DNA from: Ellagibacter isourolithinifaciens
Lineage (GTDB): Bacteria; Actinomycetota; Coriobacteriia; Coriobacteriales; Eggerthellaceae
Length of the DNA stretch: 64,000 nt
Direction of reading: 5' to 3'
Assembly (NCBI RefSeq): GCF_008831035.1
Contig: NZ_WAJR01000005.1
Location: forward strand, 1-64,000
Part shown: one piece after another, positions 7,607 through 16,335 of the stretch
Layout: every line of letters begins with the position of its first letter
Numbering within the stretch: position 1 is the stretch's first letter
Notes under the pieces: generated by a model
Seen by the model: the letters and a program-made list of their open reading frames with translations, nothing else
What the model was told of the DNA's origin: nothing
Database searches by the model: none
Translations under genes and position numbers: made by a program

Positions 7607-10600
7607 ATGAAAGTAAGCAATGCTAACAAAGTCATCTCGGTTTTGCTAAGCGTCGCGATGTGCCCCATGATGGTGCCGTCTGCGGCATTTGCAGCTGACG
7701 ACGACGCGGCATCGGACGCTTCCTCTCCGAGCGAGCAGACGCAGCCTACCGATCAGGCGGAAGGCGTCGACGCGGGCGCAAGCTTGAACGACACGATAAC
7801 CCCGCAGTCCGAGGCGACTGGCGAAGCAGCCGACGAGGCAGCTGGTGAAGCGGCCCCCACGGCTGCGGCCAACGGAGAAGGCGCCGAAGCTCCAACTGCC
7901 GAGGAAGGCACTGAGGCCGTCGTCGCCGAAGTGAACGGCACGAACTACCCCAGCCTGCAGGCGGCAATTGACGCTGCATCGCGCAAGGCGACGGTGAAGT
8001 TGCTGGCCGATACGAAAGAGAACGTAACAATCTCCACGCTCTATGTCACGCTCGACCTGAACGGCCACACCCTCAACGGCAGCACGGGCGAGCGCAAGCC
8101 GGCGCTGACGGTCACGAGCAGGGCTTACGTTAAGGACTCCAGCGAAGCCCAAACGGGCACCATCATGCGCGAGGACACCGCAGAGAACTCCGGCGTTTCT
8201 TCCCACTACGTTATTGACGTGCAGGGCGGTAATGACGGCTGGTTGTTCTTCCAGAGCGGCAATGTAAAGAACGGCAGCGGCGCCGGCGGAACGAAGGGTG
8301 CATCCCTTGTTCGCGTTGGCGACGACAGCAAGCCTGGTGTGCCGGGTCTGACTATTAGTGGTGGCACGTTCACGCAGGATAACTTCATCGTCCTTAAGTG
8401 CGACCACGGCAACCTCTACGTCAAGGGCGGCACCATTAATTCTGCGAACAGCTATGCGATCCAGAACTGGAAGAACGCTACTATTAAGGACAACGCGGTC
8501 ATTAACGGCAACGTTTCGACGTGGACATTCGGCGGAGCGGGCTCTGACCTTCAGATTCAGGGTGGCACCGTAAACGGCAATGTTGAGTCAGTGACTTACG
8601 ACGGCGTCGAGGGCAAACCGGCGAAGGTGTCCATCACGGGCGGCACCGTCAATGGCACGCTGAACACGGTTGACTACAGCACGGGTACCACTTCCAACGA
8701 CCCCACAAAGGCGACGATCGAGGTCACGAGCGGTACGTTCAGCACCGATCCGTCCCGCTATCTGATTGAAGGCTCTGCGGCTACCCCGAACGGTGACGGC
8801 ACCTTCGGCGTGGCAAAGGCTTGCCTTGCGCAGGTTGGCGAAAATAGCTATTACACCATGGACGAGGCGTTCAAGGCGCAGACCGCAAGTGGCGAAGCCA
8901 TCACCTTGCTGCGCGACTACACCACGGGTAGCACGTTCAACTCCGGAAGCATCGCTCGTGTGGTTGACCTGAATGGTCACACCTGGACGTGCACCGGAAC
9001 CGATGCAAACTCTGCGGCGTTCGAAATCAATTATTCCGATGCATCGCTTACGGTGAAGAACGGCAAGGTCGTGAGCTCGCAGCTCATCGGTCTGATTCCG
9101 TCTGCCTCGGGCGGCACCATCACGTACGACAACTCCACCCTTACGTTCGAGGGCGTTGAGGCGTCTACTACCGCTACGAGCGGCATCGAAACGAACGGCA
9201 ACAACACGAACGACACCGTTGTTCTGAAGGACAGTACGCTCAACGTTCCCAACGGCTTCGGCATTTACTTCCCCAGCAGCGGGACGCTGACCATCGACAA
9301 CTCTACGATCAACGCGAAAACGATGGGTGCACAGGTGTGCTCGGGCAATCTGAACGTCAACGCCGGTAGCGCAATCACCGTGTCGGGCGATTCGGTGGAG
9401 AAGACCGAGGGTGACGGCGCCATCCAGGACGGCGCGGCAATCTCTATCGTCAACCGTCCCGGCTACAAGGGCCTTGGCCAAATCGCCATCACCGGTGGCA
9501 CCTTCAAGGCGAAGGGCGATAACGCGGCCATCAAGGCCTACACCTGGGATTCCGCGGCCAAGCAGGAGTCGGATTTCGACAACGCTGCTAAGACGGTCGC
9601 TGTTTACGGTGGCACGTTCTCTTCCGCAGTCCCCGAGGCTCTGTGCGCTGAGGGTTGCAAGCCTATCGAGAACCCTGACGGTACGCATGGGGTTTCTGGT
9701 TCGGTCGCGCAGGTTGGTTTTAAGGCATTCAATACCCTGCAGGCCGCCATCGACGCGGCTCAGGATGGCGAAACCGTCACGCTGCTGGCGGATGCGACTG
9801 AAGATGCAACCATCGCTGCTGGCAAGAACATCACACTTGACCTTGGTGGCAAAACGCTGACGAACACGAACGCCGGCAAGGCGACGCTGACCATCGCGAA
9901 GGACGCCACGGCTACCGTGAAGAACGGCAGCATTGTTGGTGGCACGGGCTACTACACCATCGACAACTACGGCACAGCCACGCTTGAAGATGTCACGGCT
10001 ACGGCGGGCAATACGGATTCTTCCATGATCAGAAACGACGGCACGCTGACTATCGAAAGCGGTTCCTACTCGGGCGGCTTGGATGTCGTCAAGAGCGAGG
10101 AAGGTTCAACTCTTACCATTAACGGTGGTAAGTTTGAGTTGAGCCATGCGGTATCAAATAGTTTTACTGGCGTCATTTACACCTACGGGACCACGGCGAT
10201 TAATGGTGGCGAGTTTGTTTGCAGCGCCACCGGTCCTAATTGGGCTTCTCCGTGCGTGGTAATTACTGGTGAGGTGACGGGCTACAAATCTTCTACGAAG
10301 ATTACGGGTGGTAAGTTCGTCAATAAGCATGCGCGAGGGAAGATTTTCCACGGCTACGGCAAGGCGACCAGCGATAACTTCGAAGTAACGGGTGGCACCT
10401 TTAATAAGTCGGTTTCTGATGGCTTCCTTGCCGATGGATTTACCTGCGTCAAGGGTTCCGATGGTACGTATGGTATTGCAACGGCAATTGCCCAGATTGG
10501 CACCGATAGGTACACCAGCCTTAAGGCTGCAATTACTGCGGCTAAGAAAGGCAAGACCATCCAGCTGCTGAACGACACCACGGAAAATGTCACGATTGCT

Positions 10601-11977
10601 TCGACGAAGCAGATCACGCTCGACCTGAACGGCCATACCCTTAATGGCGGCACGGGTACCGCGAAAGCGGCCATCCTGAACAAGGGCACCCTGACCATTA
10701 CCGACACGAGCGCCGACAAGGCTGGCACCATCAAGCGTGACGATCAAGGTATTGAAGGCGAGACCAGCTATTACGTCATCCAGAACATCGGCACGATGGT
10801 TGTCGACCAGGCGAATGTTGTGAACAACTCCGGCTACAAGAAGGCAAATCCCTCTGGCTCCATGGTTGGCTCGTCTCTGATTTGCAACGGTGACGATGAT
10901 CCTCAGGCATCGCTCACCATCAACGGCGGCACTTTCGTGCAGCCGAACTTCCTGGTTGTCAAGAACGGCACCAACGGCACGCTGACTGTGAACGGCGGTA
11001 CGCTGACCAGCAACCACTCTGCAGTGCAGAACTGGAACAAGGCTCAGATTCTGGGCGGTAGCCTGACCGGTCAAATTTGGACCGATGCTTGGGTTGAGGG
11101 CGCGATCGGCGAAACCATCATTGGTGGCGGCGCTCAATTCACTGGCGAGATCGTGGTAGATATCACGGGTAATGTTCCTCCGACCCTGAAGATTGAAGGC
11201 GGCTCTCTTAACGTCACGTCGTGGCGCGTGACCAGCGCTGCTGCCGCGGCAAATGCCATCGTCGCAGTTTCTGGTGGCACCTTCACGGCCGCTGTCCCTG
11301 AAAACTACTGCGCCGAGGGCTATGCCCCTGCTGCCAACGCCGATGGCACATACGGCGTCAAGCTTGCCGAAGGCGCGTACCTGCTGCAGGATTACCGCAG
11401 TGGTGACCAGGCCTCTTGGACGTATCCGACCCAGGAAGGCAAGGCGTTCGCCGGTTGGTACAAGGACGCTGCGTTCACGACTCCTTGCGCTGCAAGCGAT
11501 GTCGAGGGCGCTGCCTATGCCAAGTTTGTTCCCATCACCGATTTGTTGCAATTCAAGGGCGGTTCGCTGAGGATGGACGTTACTGATCCGAGCACGTCGA
11601 CTTATCTGCGTTTTGGCTACACTATGGCTATTCCCGAAAAATCCGCGTTCATTGAGAACGGCTGGTACTACAAGAAGGTTACCGTTAGCTCTCCCGACGA
11701 CGTCCGCTTTGTGGCGTATAACAACGCCATGAATAACGACGGCACTGTTACGGCAAACTTGGTGTTCAACAACGTGAAGACAAACCTCTACAAAGCAAAC
11801 TTCACTGAAAAAGCGTTTGTTAAGTACGTGACTGCTGATGGAACCACCGTCGAGGCAGTCGAGAGTGATTACCAAACGCGATCGGTGGGTGAAGTTGCAG
11901 ATGCCATTCTTAAACATTCTATGGCGAGCAACTCCGAAAAGGAATATGCTCTGAAAATCAAGTCCGCAATTCAGTAG
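7607..11977 (+). CDS. Large secreted beta-helix repeat protein
   Basis: A 1456-aa secreted protein. The signal peptide is KVISVLLSVAMCPMMVPSAAFA, cut before AADDD, followed by an acidic, Ala/Glu-rich linker to about residue 100. Four units of roughly 260-300 residues follow, beginning near bases 7929, 8830, 9712 and 10498. Each opens with a Y-x-S/T-L/M-x-x-A-I/F segment, then LL.D.TE..TI and LDLNGHTLNG, runs through short parallel beta-helix-like rungs rich in TINGGTF or SITGGTVNG, and closes with PDGT(Y/F/H)GV. A Gly/Trp-rich InlB-repeat-like module (AFAGWYKDAAFT) is at about 11440-11480. I see no LPXTG motif or C-terminal membrane segment, so how it stays at the surface, if it does, is unclear. 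The start is placed at the ATG that opens the signal peptide. An IS110 element sits just upstream. Confidence 0.85.
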   Translation: MKVSNANKVISVLLSVAMCPMMVPSAAFAADDDAASDASSPSEQTQPTDQAEGVDAGASLNDTITPQSEATGEAADEAAGEAAPTAAANGEGAEAPTAEEGTEAVVAEVNGTNYPSLQAAIDAASRKATVKLLADTKENVTISTLYVTLDLNGHTLNGSTGERKPALTVTSRAYVKDSSEAQTGTIMREDTAENSGVSSHYVIDVQGGNDGWLFFQSGNVKNGSGAGGTKGASLVRVGDDSKPGVPGLTISGGTFTQDNFIVLKCDHGNLYVKGGTINSANSYAIQNWKNATIKDNAVINGNVSTWTFGGAGSDLQIQGGTVNGNVESVTYDGVEGKPAKVSITGGTVNGTLNTVDYSTGTTSNDPTKATIEVTSGTFSTDPSRYLIEGSAATPNGDGTFGVAKACLAQVGENSYYTMDEAFKAQTASGEAITLLRDYTTGSTFNSGSIARVVDLNGHTWTCTGTDANSAAFEINYSDASLTVKNGKVVSSQLIGLIPSASGGTITYDNSTLTFEGVEASTTATSGIETNGNNTNDTVVLKDSTLNVPNGFGIYFPSSGTLTIDNSTINAKTMGAQVCSGNLNVNAGSAITVSGDSVEKTEGDGAIQDGAAISIVNRPGYKGLGQIAITGGTFKAKGDNAAIKAYTWDSAAKQESDFDNAAKTVAVYGGTFSSAVPEALCAEGCKPIENPDGTHGVSGSVAQVGFKAFNTLQAAIDAAQDGETVTLLADATEDATIAAGKNITLDLGGKTLTNTNAGKATLTIAKDATATVKNGSIVGGTGYYTIDNYGTATLEDVTATAGNTDSSMIRNDGTLTIESGSYSGGLDVVKSEEGSTLTINGGKFELSHAVSNSFTGVIYTYGTTAINGGEFVCSATGPNWASPCVVITGEVTGYKSSTKITGGKFVNKHARGKIFHGYGKATSDNFEVTGGTFNKSVSDGFLADGFTCVKGSDGTYGIATAIAQIGTDRYTSLKAAITAAKKGKTIQLLNDTTENVTIASTKQITLDLNGHTLNGGTGTAKAAILNKGTLTITDTSADKAGTIKRDDQGIEGETSYYVIQNIGTMVVDQANVVNNSGYKKANPSGSMVGSSLICNGDDDPQASLTINGGTFVQPNFLVVKNGTNGTLTVNGGTLTSNHSAVQNWNKAQILGGSLTGQIWTDAWVEGAIGETIIGGGAQFTGEIVVDITGNVPPTLKIEGGSLNVTSWRVTSAAAAANAIVAVSGGTFTAAVPENYCAEGYAPAANADGTYGVKLAEGAYLLQDYRSGDQASWTYPTQEGKAFAGWYKDAAFTTPCAASDVEGAAYAKFVPITDLLQFKGGSLRMDVTDPSTSTYLRFGYTMAIPEKSAFIENGWYYKKVTVSSPDDVRFVAYNNAMNNDGTVTANLVFNNVKTNLYKANFTEKAFVKYVTADGTTVEAVESDYQTRSVGEVADAILKHSMASNSEKEYALKIKSAIQ

Positions 11978-11990
11978 AAAGTTGAATGAT

Positions 11991-12110
11991 ATGAAGAGCA
12001 GCTACGAAACCCCCGAGGTGGACATTATCGAACTAGAAGACCGTGACGTTATTGTTGCTTCTGGGGGGTTTATTGATGGCCCTGGTGACAGTGGCACGGA
12101 CAATTACTAA
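11991..12110 (+). CDS. 39-aa peptide, candidate leader/core precursor
   Basis: A 39-codon frame 13 bases after the beta-helix gene. It begins MKSSYETPEVDIIELEDRDV, continues IVASGG and ends FIDGPGDSGTDNY. The first 23 residues are acidic/hydrophobic like a recognition leader; IVA-SGG marks a sharp switch to a small, Gly/Asp/Ser-rich tail with no hydrophobics except one Phe, Ile and the final Tyr. Short genes starting MK..YE.P.VEIIELE.EDVI..SGG are widespread in gut Firmicutes and Actinobacteria and are suspected peptide precursors. Nearby genes for a PqqD-like chaperone, HPr-kinase-like protein, peptidase and ABC exporter fit such a role. The ribosome binding site is weak (AGAAAG) and it may depend on readthrough from the upstream gene. 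Too short for most gene finders. Confidence 0.6.
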   Translation: MKSSYETPEVDIIELEDRDVIVASGGFIDGPGDSGTDNY

Positions 12111-12124
12111 TAGTCGTTCAGCTT

Positions 12125-12162
12125 CGCAAGGCCCTGCTCGGCTTGCCAGGCGGGGCCTTGCG
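12125..12162 (+). terminator. Hairpin after the peptide gene
   Basis: CGCAAGGCCC (12125-12134) pairs with GGGCCTTGCG (12153-12162). No T-run follows, so it could be a partial terminator or a 3' stabilising structure. A second hairpin, GGGCGGGCG...CGTCCGCCC at 12191-12213, is followed by TTCATTTGTTTG and may complete termination. Confidence 0.55.
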
Positions 12163-12262
12163 ATGATTCACAGTTTGATGAATCTAGCGAGGGCGGGCGG
12201 TTTGCGTCCGCCCTTCATTTGTTTGCGGATTTCCACTGATTGAACGAAGGGTTACTAAATCT

Positions 12263-12736
12263 ATGGATACGCGAAAACGTAATGTACTTATCGGCGCGGG
12301 CGCGGCGATTTTGGTTGTCGTTGTGATTCTCGTCGTTTTGATGGTGTCGGGCGGCTCGAGCCAGGATGAGGCGGCGTCGAAAACGGACAGCGCTGTTGCA
12401 ATTGCCTCCGACGCATCTTCTAAGGACGTAGGCGCAATGCATGCATCGGGCGACGGCACGGCCGACAACGAGGTTGATGCGTCCGAGGTGTATGGGGATT
12501 CCCCCGATGCCGCGACGGGCGAGTCCTCCGCTGGCACGTCAACTTCTGGCGGCGACACTCCGAGCGTGAGCAGCTCTGGCTCCACTTCGGACAACCAGCC
12601 GGGCGGCTCGAACGCAGGCAGTGATAATTCCTCCGAGAAGGGTCCGGGCGATTCTGCCGGCAGCGACCCGACTGGTGGCGCCGATCCCGGCGTCAAAACT
12701 GAGCCCGACGGCTCAAAGTGGACGGGTTACTACTAA
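12263..12736 (+). CDS. Single-pass membrane protein with Ser/Gly/Asp-rich exported tail
   Basis: A 157-aa protein of unknown function. A short basic N-terminus (MDTRKRN) precedes one hydrophobic helix (VLIGAGAAILVVVVILVVLM), predicting an N-in, C-out anchor. The rest is low-complexity Ser, Gly, Asp, Ala and Pro, as in a cell-wall-spanning stalk, and ends in an aromatic/basic patch, DGSKWTGYY. A family is not recognisable. It follows the beta-helix protein and the 39-aa peptide and precedes the putative modification/export genes; it might be a wall-spanning partner, but this is inference. AAGGG lies about 11 bases before the ATG. Confidence 0.75.
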   Translation: MDTRKRNVLIGAGAAILVVVVILVVLMVSGGSSQDEAASKTDSAVAIASDASSKDVGAMHASGDGTADNEVDASEVYGDSPDAATGESSAGTSTSGGDTPSVSSSGSTSDNQPGGSNAGSDNSSEKGPGDSAGSDPTGGADPGVKTEPDGSKWTGYY

Positions 12737-12782
12737 GCCGCCTATCCTTCTCGCGCCTACTGCTCGGCAGCGGAACAACCGA

Positions 12783-12814
12783 AACGGGTTCCAGGACGAT
12801 TCCCGGAACCCGTT
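12783..12814 (+). terminator. Rho-independent-type hairpin
   Basis: AACGGGTTCC (12783-12792) pairs exactly with GGAACCCGTT (12805-12814), followed by ATTTGCATCCTTCGTTTTT. It separates the membrane-anchored protein from the convergent nucleotidyltransferase gene. Confidence 0.7.
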
Positions 12815-12984
12815 ATTTGCATCCTTCGTTTTTGTCGGCTGTGATTTTTCCGCTTCTCGTTTCGGGCGACGGTCATTTTAGGGTCACCGTTTCGGGTTGC
12901 CGTCCGTTTCCCAGCAATCAATTTCGCAGCCGCTTTCCCAACCTTCGTCAAAAGCGGCGGTCGCTTCCCCCGGCCTTCGTCTTT

Positions 12985-14370
12985 CTACATCCTGGTAACC
13001 TCAAGGCGTTTGAGCAGGTCGATGTCTTCTTGCGCGCTACGTGCGTCGGTGACGAGCTCACTCATGCTCGCGTTGCGCGAGAGTCCCTTGCGGATAACGT
13101 GCCCCACTTGGTAGAGACACGCGGCTGGGGCAAGCCATGCGTGCTTGCGCGCCGGTGCCCAATGAGCGCGACCGCCCTCGTAAAGATAGCGAACCAAGGC
13201 CGCGGGGCTGCGGAGGTTGTGCAGCACCGTGCGGGTTGCCTGCGCGCCGCGCTCCATCTTGCGCCCCATGTTCCCCCGCTGCATGATGTAGAGCAGAAGG
13301 TCGCTCGCAAGCTGCGCGTCGGCTTCGCCAAACCACGTTGCCGATATCTGAAGCCCCAGGTAGGTGCGGCAAAGCCACGTTGTGGTGACCGCCAGCTTCT
13401 CCATGCCGATCTGCTGCGCCGCATGTTGAAAGCCGCGCTCCCAAAGCTCGTCGGTCAACTGCGCATCGACGAACATCTGCCAATCCAGAATCTGGCGAAG
13501 CCCCAGACCCGAACCTAGATGCTGGTTGACATGCGCGAGCAGCACCAGCCCGTTCTCGAGCGGCGGCAACACGGGCACACTGAAGCCTGCGACATCGATC
13601 CATTCGGCGCGCGGGATGGCGTCGTAAATGGCCTGGTCAAGGATCTGTGCCTGCTGCTTGTTGGTGCATGTGCTGAAATAGCGATGCAGCTCGATTTCGG
13701 GGCAGCCCGCTTTCTTAAAGCCCGCGTGGCGCGGATTGATTTCAAGCTCAATATCGTTTTCCCACCCCAAGCGTTCCATGAGCGAAAACGCCTGTTCGAA
13801 GTGGTCGGGCGGCACGATGAGATCGATATCGCCCATGCTGCGGCTGTTTGGCTGCGGGTAATTTACCGCAGCGGCCGCACCCTTCAGCACGGCAACGGGG
13901 ATGCCTGCCTGGCGAAACTCGGCGAGCACGCTGTCTTGCGCCATCATGATGCGATACCAGCTTGACAGGTTTTTCCCGGCGCGCGCAAGGTATTCCGCCT
14001 GGTCGGCAGGGGAGAGCCCAAGGGATTCGACGGCGTTTGCCGGATAGCCGATGACGGATTGCGCCTCCAGTTCGGACCGCACGGCAGGCCACAGACCGTC
14101 AGGGATGGGTGGAACGGGGAGTGAGACGGGGATCGGGATCGGGGCCGGGTGATTTGTCTCAGGCGTGGCGATTCCGCCTGGAGCGAGGGTGGGGCGGCTT
14201 GCGACAGTTCCGCCTGCAACGAGGGCTGGGCTGCTCGCCTTGCCATCTGGCGCGCCTGCAAGCGAGCTGGAAGGCCTGGCCGCGGGAGCTTCGTCGCGCT
14301 TCGCGTGTTGAAGGGCGCTTTCGGCGGCGATGATTCTGATCGCGTATTCTTCGGCGGCGGAAAGCTCCAC
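12985..14370 (-). CDS. Nucleotidyltransferase family protein (NTP_transf_5-like)
   Basis: A 461-aa protein of the uncharacterised nucleotidyltransferase family (PF14907 type) found in peptide and exopolysaccharide clusters. The core is at about residues 135-260: PVAVLKGAAAAVNYPQPNSR followed by SMGDIDLIV, whose two aspartates (about 181 and 183) are the expected metal ligands, then ELHRYFS and LLAHVNQH helices. Residues about 25-86 are an Ala/Pro/Gly-rich low-complexity insertion not normal for the family. I prefer the GTG start at 14370 (MELSAAEEYAIR) because AGAGGATAAG sits just upstream; the frame extends further to 14436. It is transcribed divergently from the HPr-kinase-like operon, sharing the 260-bp intergenic region. 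Relatives occur in lasso-peptide clusters, but its own substrate is unknown. Confidence 0.82.
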   Translation of the reverse strand: MELSAAEEYAIRIIAAESALQHAKRDEAPAARPSSSLAGAPDGKASSPALVAGGTVASRPTLAPGGIATPETNHPAPIPIPVSLPVPPIPDGLWPAVRSELEAQSVIGYPANAVESLGLSPADQAEYLARAGKNLSSWYRIMMAQDSVLAEFRQAGIPVAVLKGAAAAVNYPQPNSRSMGDIDLIVPPDHFEQAFSLMERLGWENDIELEINPRHAGFKKAGCPEIELHRYFSTCTNKQQAQILDQAIYDAIPRAEWIDVAGFSVPVLPPLENGLVLLAHVNQHLGSGLGLRQILDWQMFVDAQLTDELWERGFQHAAQQIGMEKLAVTTTWLCRTYLGLQISATWFGEADAQLASDLLLYIMQRGNMGRKMERGAQATRTVLHNLRSPAALVRYLYEGGRAHWAPARKHAWLAPAACLYQVGHVIRKGLSRNASMSELVTDARSAQEDIDLLKRLEVTRM

Positions 14371-14630
14371 GGACTTATCCTCTCGTTGCTTCGTTGCGGC
14401 ATGCGCGCACGTGGAAATTACTTGCGGACCTGACAATCGGTCGCGCGTTCTTCCTGTGCGCCTATAATATAGCAGCGTTAATCACGAATCGAGAAATGCC
14501 TACATACTGTGCAATTCGGGAGTAGTTGCGGTTGCTGTCACCGCCTGTGGCAGTCACTAGCTGCCTGCAATCCTCTTGTGCCGTCTGCAACCTGTTCGTG
14601 TCGTCGTCGCCTTCCCAAGGAGCGAAGTTT

Positions 14631-15485
14631 ATGTTCTGCGTCCAAATAGCCGAGGTTCTTGTCGCCATCGAGAACCGCTATGCGTTCACCGAGCGGCTTT
14701 GCGCGGACTACATTGTCGATGTTTTACCTGATGAATGCAACTTTTCGGTATCGGCGACGCCAGAGGAGATTGCGGCGGAGAACAGCGATGAGGGCACGTT
14801 CTCGCCCGCGTATTGCGAGTCGCTTGCGCTCTACCGCAAGATTTGCACGCACATGCTGGACTACAACGCGTTCCTGCTCCATGCGGCAATCGTCTCGTAT
14901 GCGGGCCGCGGCTTCGCGTTTGCGGCGAAAAGCGGCACGGGCAAGAGCACGCACGTCGCGCAGTGGATGCGCGCGCTGGGCGACGACGTGACGGTGGTGA
15001 ACGGCGACAAACCCATCCTGCGCTGGCGAAATGGGGAAGCCGTCGAGGCGAAAGGCGCTGGGGCGCCGAGCGAGACGCCTGGTGGGGAAGCTGCCGAAAC
15101 CGCCTGCGACCAGCCGGTGGGCGAGTTCATCGCGTACGGCACTCCATACTGCGGCAAGGAAAACTGGGGACAAAACACGAGCGTTCCCCTTCACGCCGTT
15201 TGCTTTATCGAACGCTGCGAGCCGGGCGAGCCGGACCGCCTGTCCCGTTTGGAAGATGACGGGGAAATCGTCGCGCGCATCATGAATCAGATTCTGATGC
15301 CGCATGACCCCGCTTTGGCTGCTCGGCAGCTTGATTTGCTCGATAGGTTGGTGAACAGCGCGCCGTTCTACGTGCTACGCTGCACGCCGACTCCTGCCGC
15401 CTTTGACGCGGCGTTCCAGATGACGCTGTGCGATAATGGGCGCGAACGAACGCATCGATGCGAAGGATCTGGGCATGAAGATTAA
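14631..15485 (+). CDS. HPr-kinase-like serine kinase (HprK C-terminal domain)
   Basis: A 284-aa protein resembling the kinase domain of HPr kinase/phosphorylase. The P-loop is KSGTGKSTH (residues 100-108); VVNGDKPIL (about 122-130) carries the conserved Asp; GTPYCGKENWGQN matches the GTPW.GK..YG.N loop of the free-standing HprK homologues found in lasso-peptide and sporulation-type peptide clusters. One lasso-peptide relative phosphorylates the peptide C-terminus. Residues about 138-160 are a Gly/Ala-rich insertion. The start at 14631 has AAGGAG eight bases upstream; an open frame continues upstream without one. It overlaps the next gene by 11 bases. Predicted job here: phosphorylation of a small peptide or partner, by analogy only. 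Confidence 0.85.
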   Translation: MFCVQIAEVLVAIENRYAFTERLCADYIVDVLPDECNFSVSATPEEIAAENSDEGTFSPAYCESLALYRKICTHMLDYNAFLLHAAIVSYAGRGFAFAAKSGTGKSTHVAQWMRALGDDVTVVNGDKPILRWRNGEAVEAKGAGAPSETPGGEAAETACDQPVGEFIAYGTPYCGKENWGQNTSVPLHAVCFIERCEPGEPDRLSRLEDDGEIVARIMNQILMPHDPALAARQLDLLDRLVNSAPFYVLRCTPTPAAFDAAFQMTLCDNGRERTHRCEGSGHED

Positions 15486-15741
15486 AGACGGTTTCATCGT
15501 GAACAAAGTGGGCAGTCAACATGTGGTCGTGCCGGTGGGCGAGGCCAGCATGGAGCGCCACTGCATGATTCGCCTGAATGACACGGGCACGTTCCTGTGG
15601 GAGCAGCTTGGTGCGAATACCACGGAAGATATGTTGGTCCGAGCACTGCTGGCAGAATACGCGGTCGACGAAGACACGGCGCGTGCCGATGTCGCGGCGT
15701 TTTTGGGTAAGCTTCGCGACGCCGACTTGCTTGAGGAGTAG
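15475..15741 (+). CDS. PqqD-like peptide chaperone
   Basis: An 88-aa PqqD-family protein, the winged-helix fold that binds leader peptides and presents them to modifying enzymes. Family landmarks are MKIKDGFIVNKVGSQHVVVP, RLNDTGTFLWEQL and the helical C-terminus DVAAFLGKLRDADLLEE. Such small stand-alone proteins accompany ribosomally made and post-translationally modified peptides. It overlaps the HPr-kinase-like gene by 11 bases, so the two are translationally coupled, and lies 36 bases before the S26 peptidase gene. Confidence 0.88.
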   Translation: MKIKDGFIVNKVGSQHVVVPVGEASMERHCMIRLNDTGTFLWEQLGANTTEDMLVRALLAEYAVDEDTARADVAAFLGKLRDADLLEE

Positions 15742-15777
15742 GAGCCTAACCGCTAGGTTCCAGTCGGCAAGCGATTC

Positions 15778-16335
15778 ATGACGTGCGAAAAAGACATACC
15801 CTCAGCGGCGCCTGACGCAGGTGGGTCTTCCTCCCCTGATGAGCCGCGCAAAATCGAGGATGTGCTCGCATCCGAGGGTTTTTACATGGGGCCGCCCGTG
15901 GGCGTTTCCATGTGGCCGATGCTGCGCAACCGCCACGACGTGATGATGGTGGTGCCAGCCGAGGGCGAGCTGCACCGCTACGATGTGGCGCTGTACCGCC
16001 GCGGTGAGAAGTACGTGCTGCATCGCGTGGTGGGGCATTACGGGAAAGGTCCCAAAAAAGGCTACGTGATCTGCGGAGATAACTGCGTCATGCTGGAATA
16101 CATCCCGCGCGAGGACGTGCTCGGCGTGCTGCGAGGCTTCTATCGCGACGGCCGCCACATCGATTGCGAGACCTCCCGCGGATACCATTTGTACTCGAAG
16201 CTGTGGGTGGCGCTCTTTCCCGCACGCAAGGTGTGCAAGGGCGCAAACGCTGCGGTAAGGCGCGCGGGCAAGCGCGTTCTTGCGGCATGCGGCCTGCGCA
16301 AACGCGATGCCGCGAGCGAAGCGGGGCGAAAATGA
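15778..16335 (+). CDS. S24/S26-family peptidase with Ser/His dyad
   Basis: A 185-aa signal-peptidase-type protein. GVSMWPMLR carries the nucleophile Ser44 and KYVLHRVVGH carries His82 where bacterial signal peptidase I has Lys, so this is the Ser-His (SipW/ER-like) type. VICGDNCVMLEYI matches the conserved GDN box. Unlike true signal peptidases it has no obvious transmembrane helix: the N-terminal 30 residues are polar and the C-terminus is basic and amphipathic (KVCKGANAAVRRAGKR). The stop overlaps the ATG of the ABC exporter (ATGA), so they are co-translated. It may remove a leader peptide in the cytoplasm or at the membrane, as there is no C39 peptidase in the exporter. Confidence 0.8.
   Translation: MTCEKDIPSAAPDAGGSSSPDEPRKIEDVLASEGFYMGPPVGVSMWPMLRNRHDVMMVVPAEGELHRYDVALYRRGEKYVLHRVVGHYGKGPKKGYVICGDNCVMLEYIPREDVLGVLRGFYRDGRHIDCETSRGYHLYSKLWVALFPARKVCKGANAAVRRAGKRVLAACGLRKRDAASEAGRK

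Noticed and set aside
10154-11917. Minus-strand frame of 587 codons opposite the beta-helix protein
   Set aside because: Arises from the regular Thr/Gly/Asn repeat codons; no motif, and the sense strand has signal peptide and repeats.
14462-14668. 68-codon minus-strand frame in the divergent promoter region of the kinase operon, considered as a second peptide precursor
   Set aside because: It overlaps the ribosome binding site and start of the kinase gene, has no leader/core character and no good ribosome binding site.
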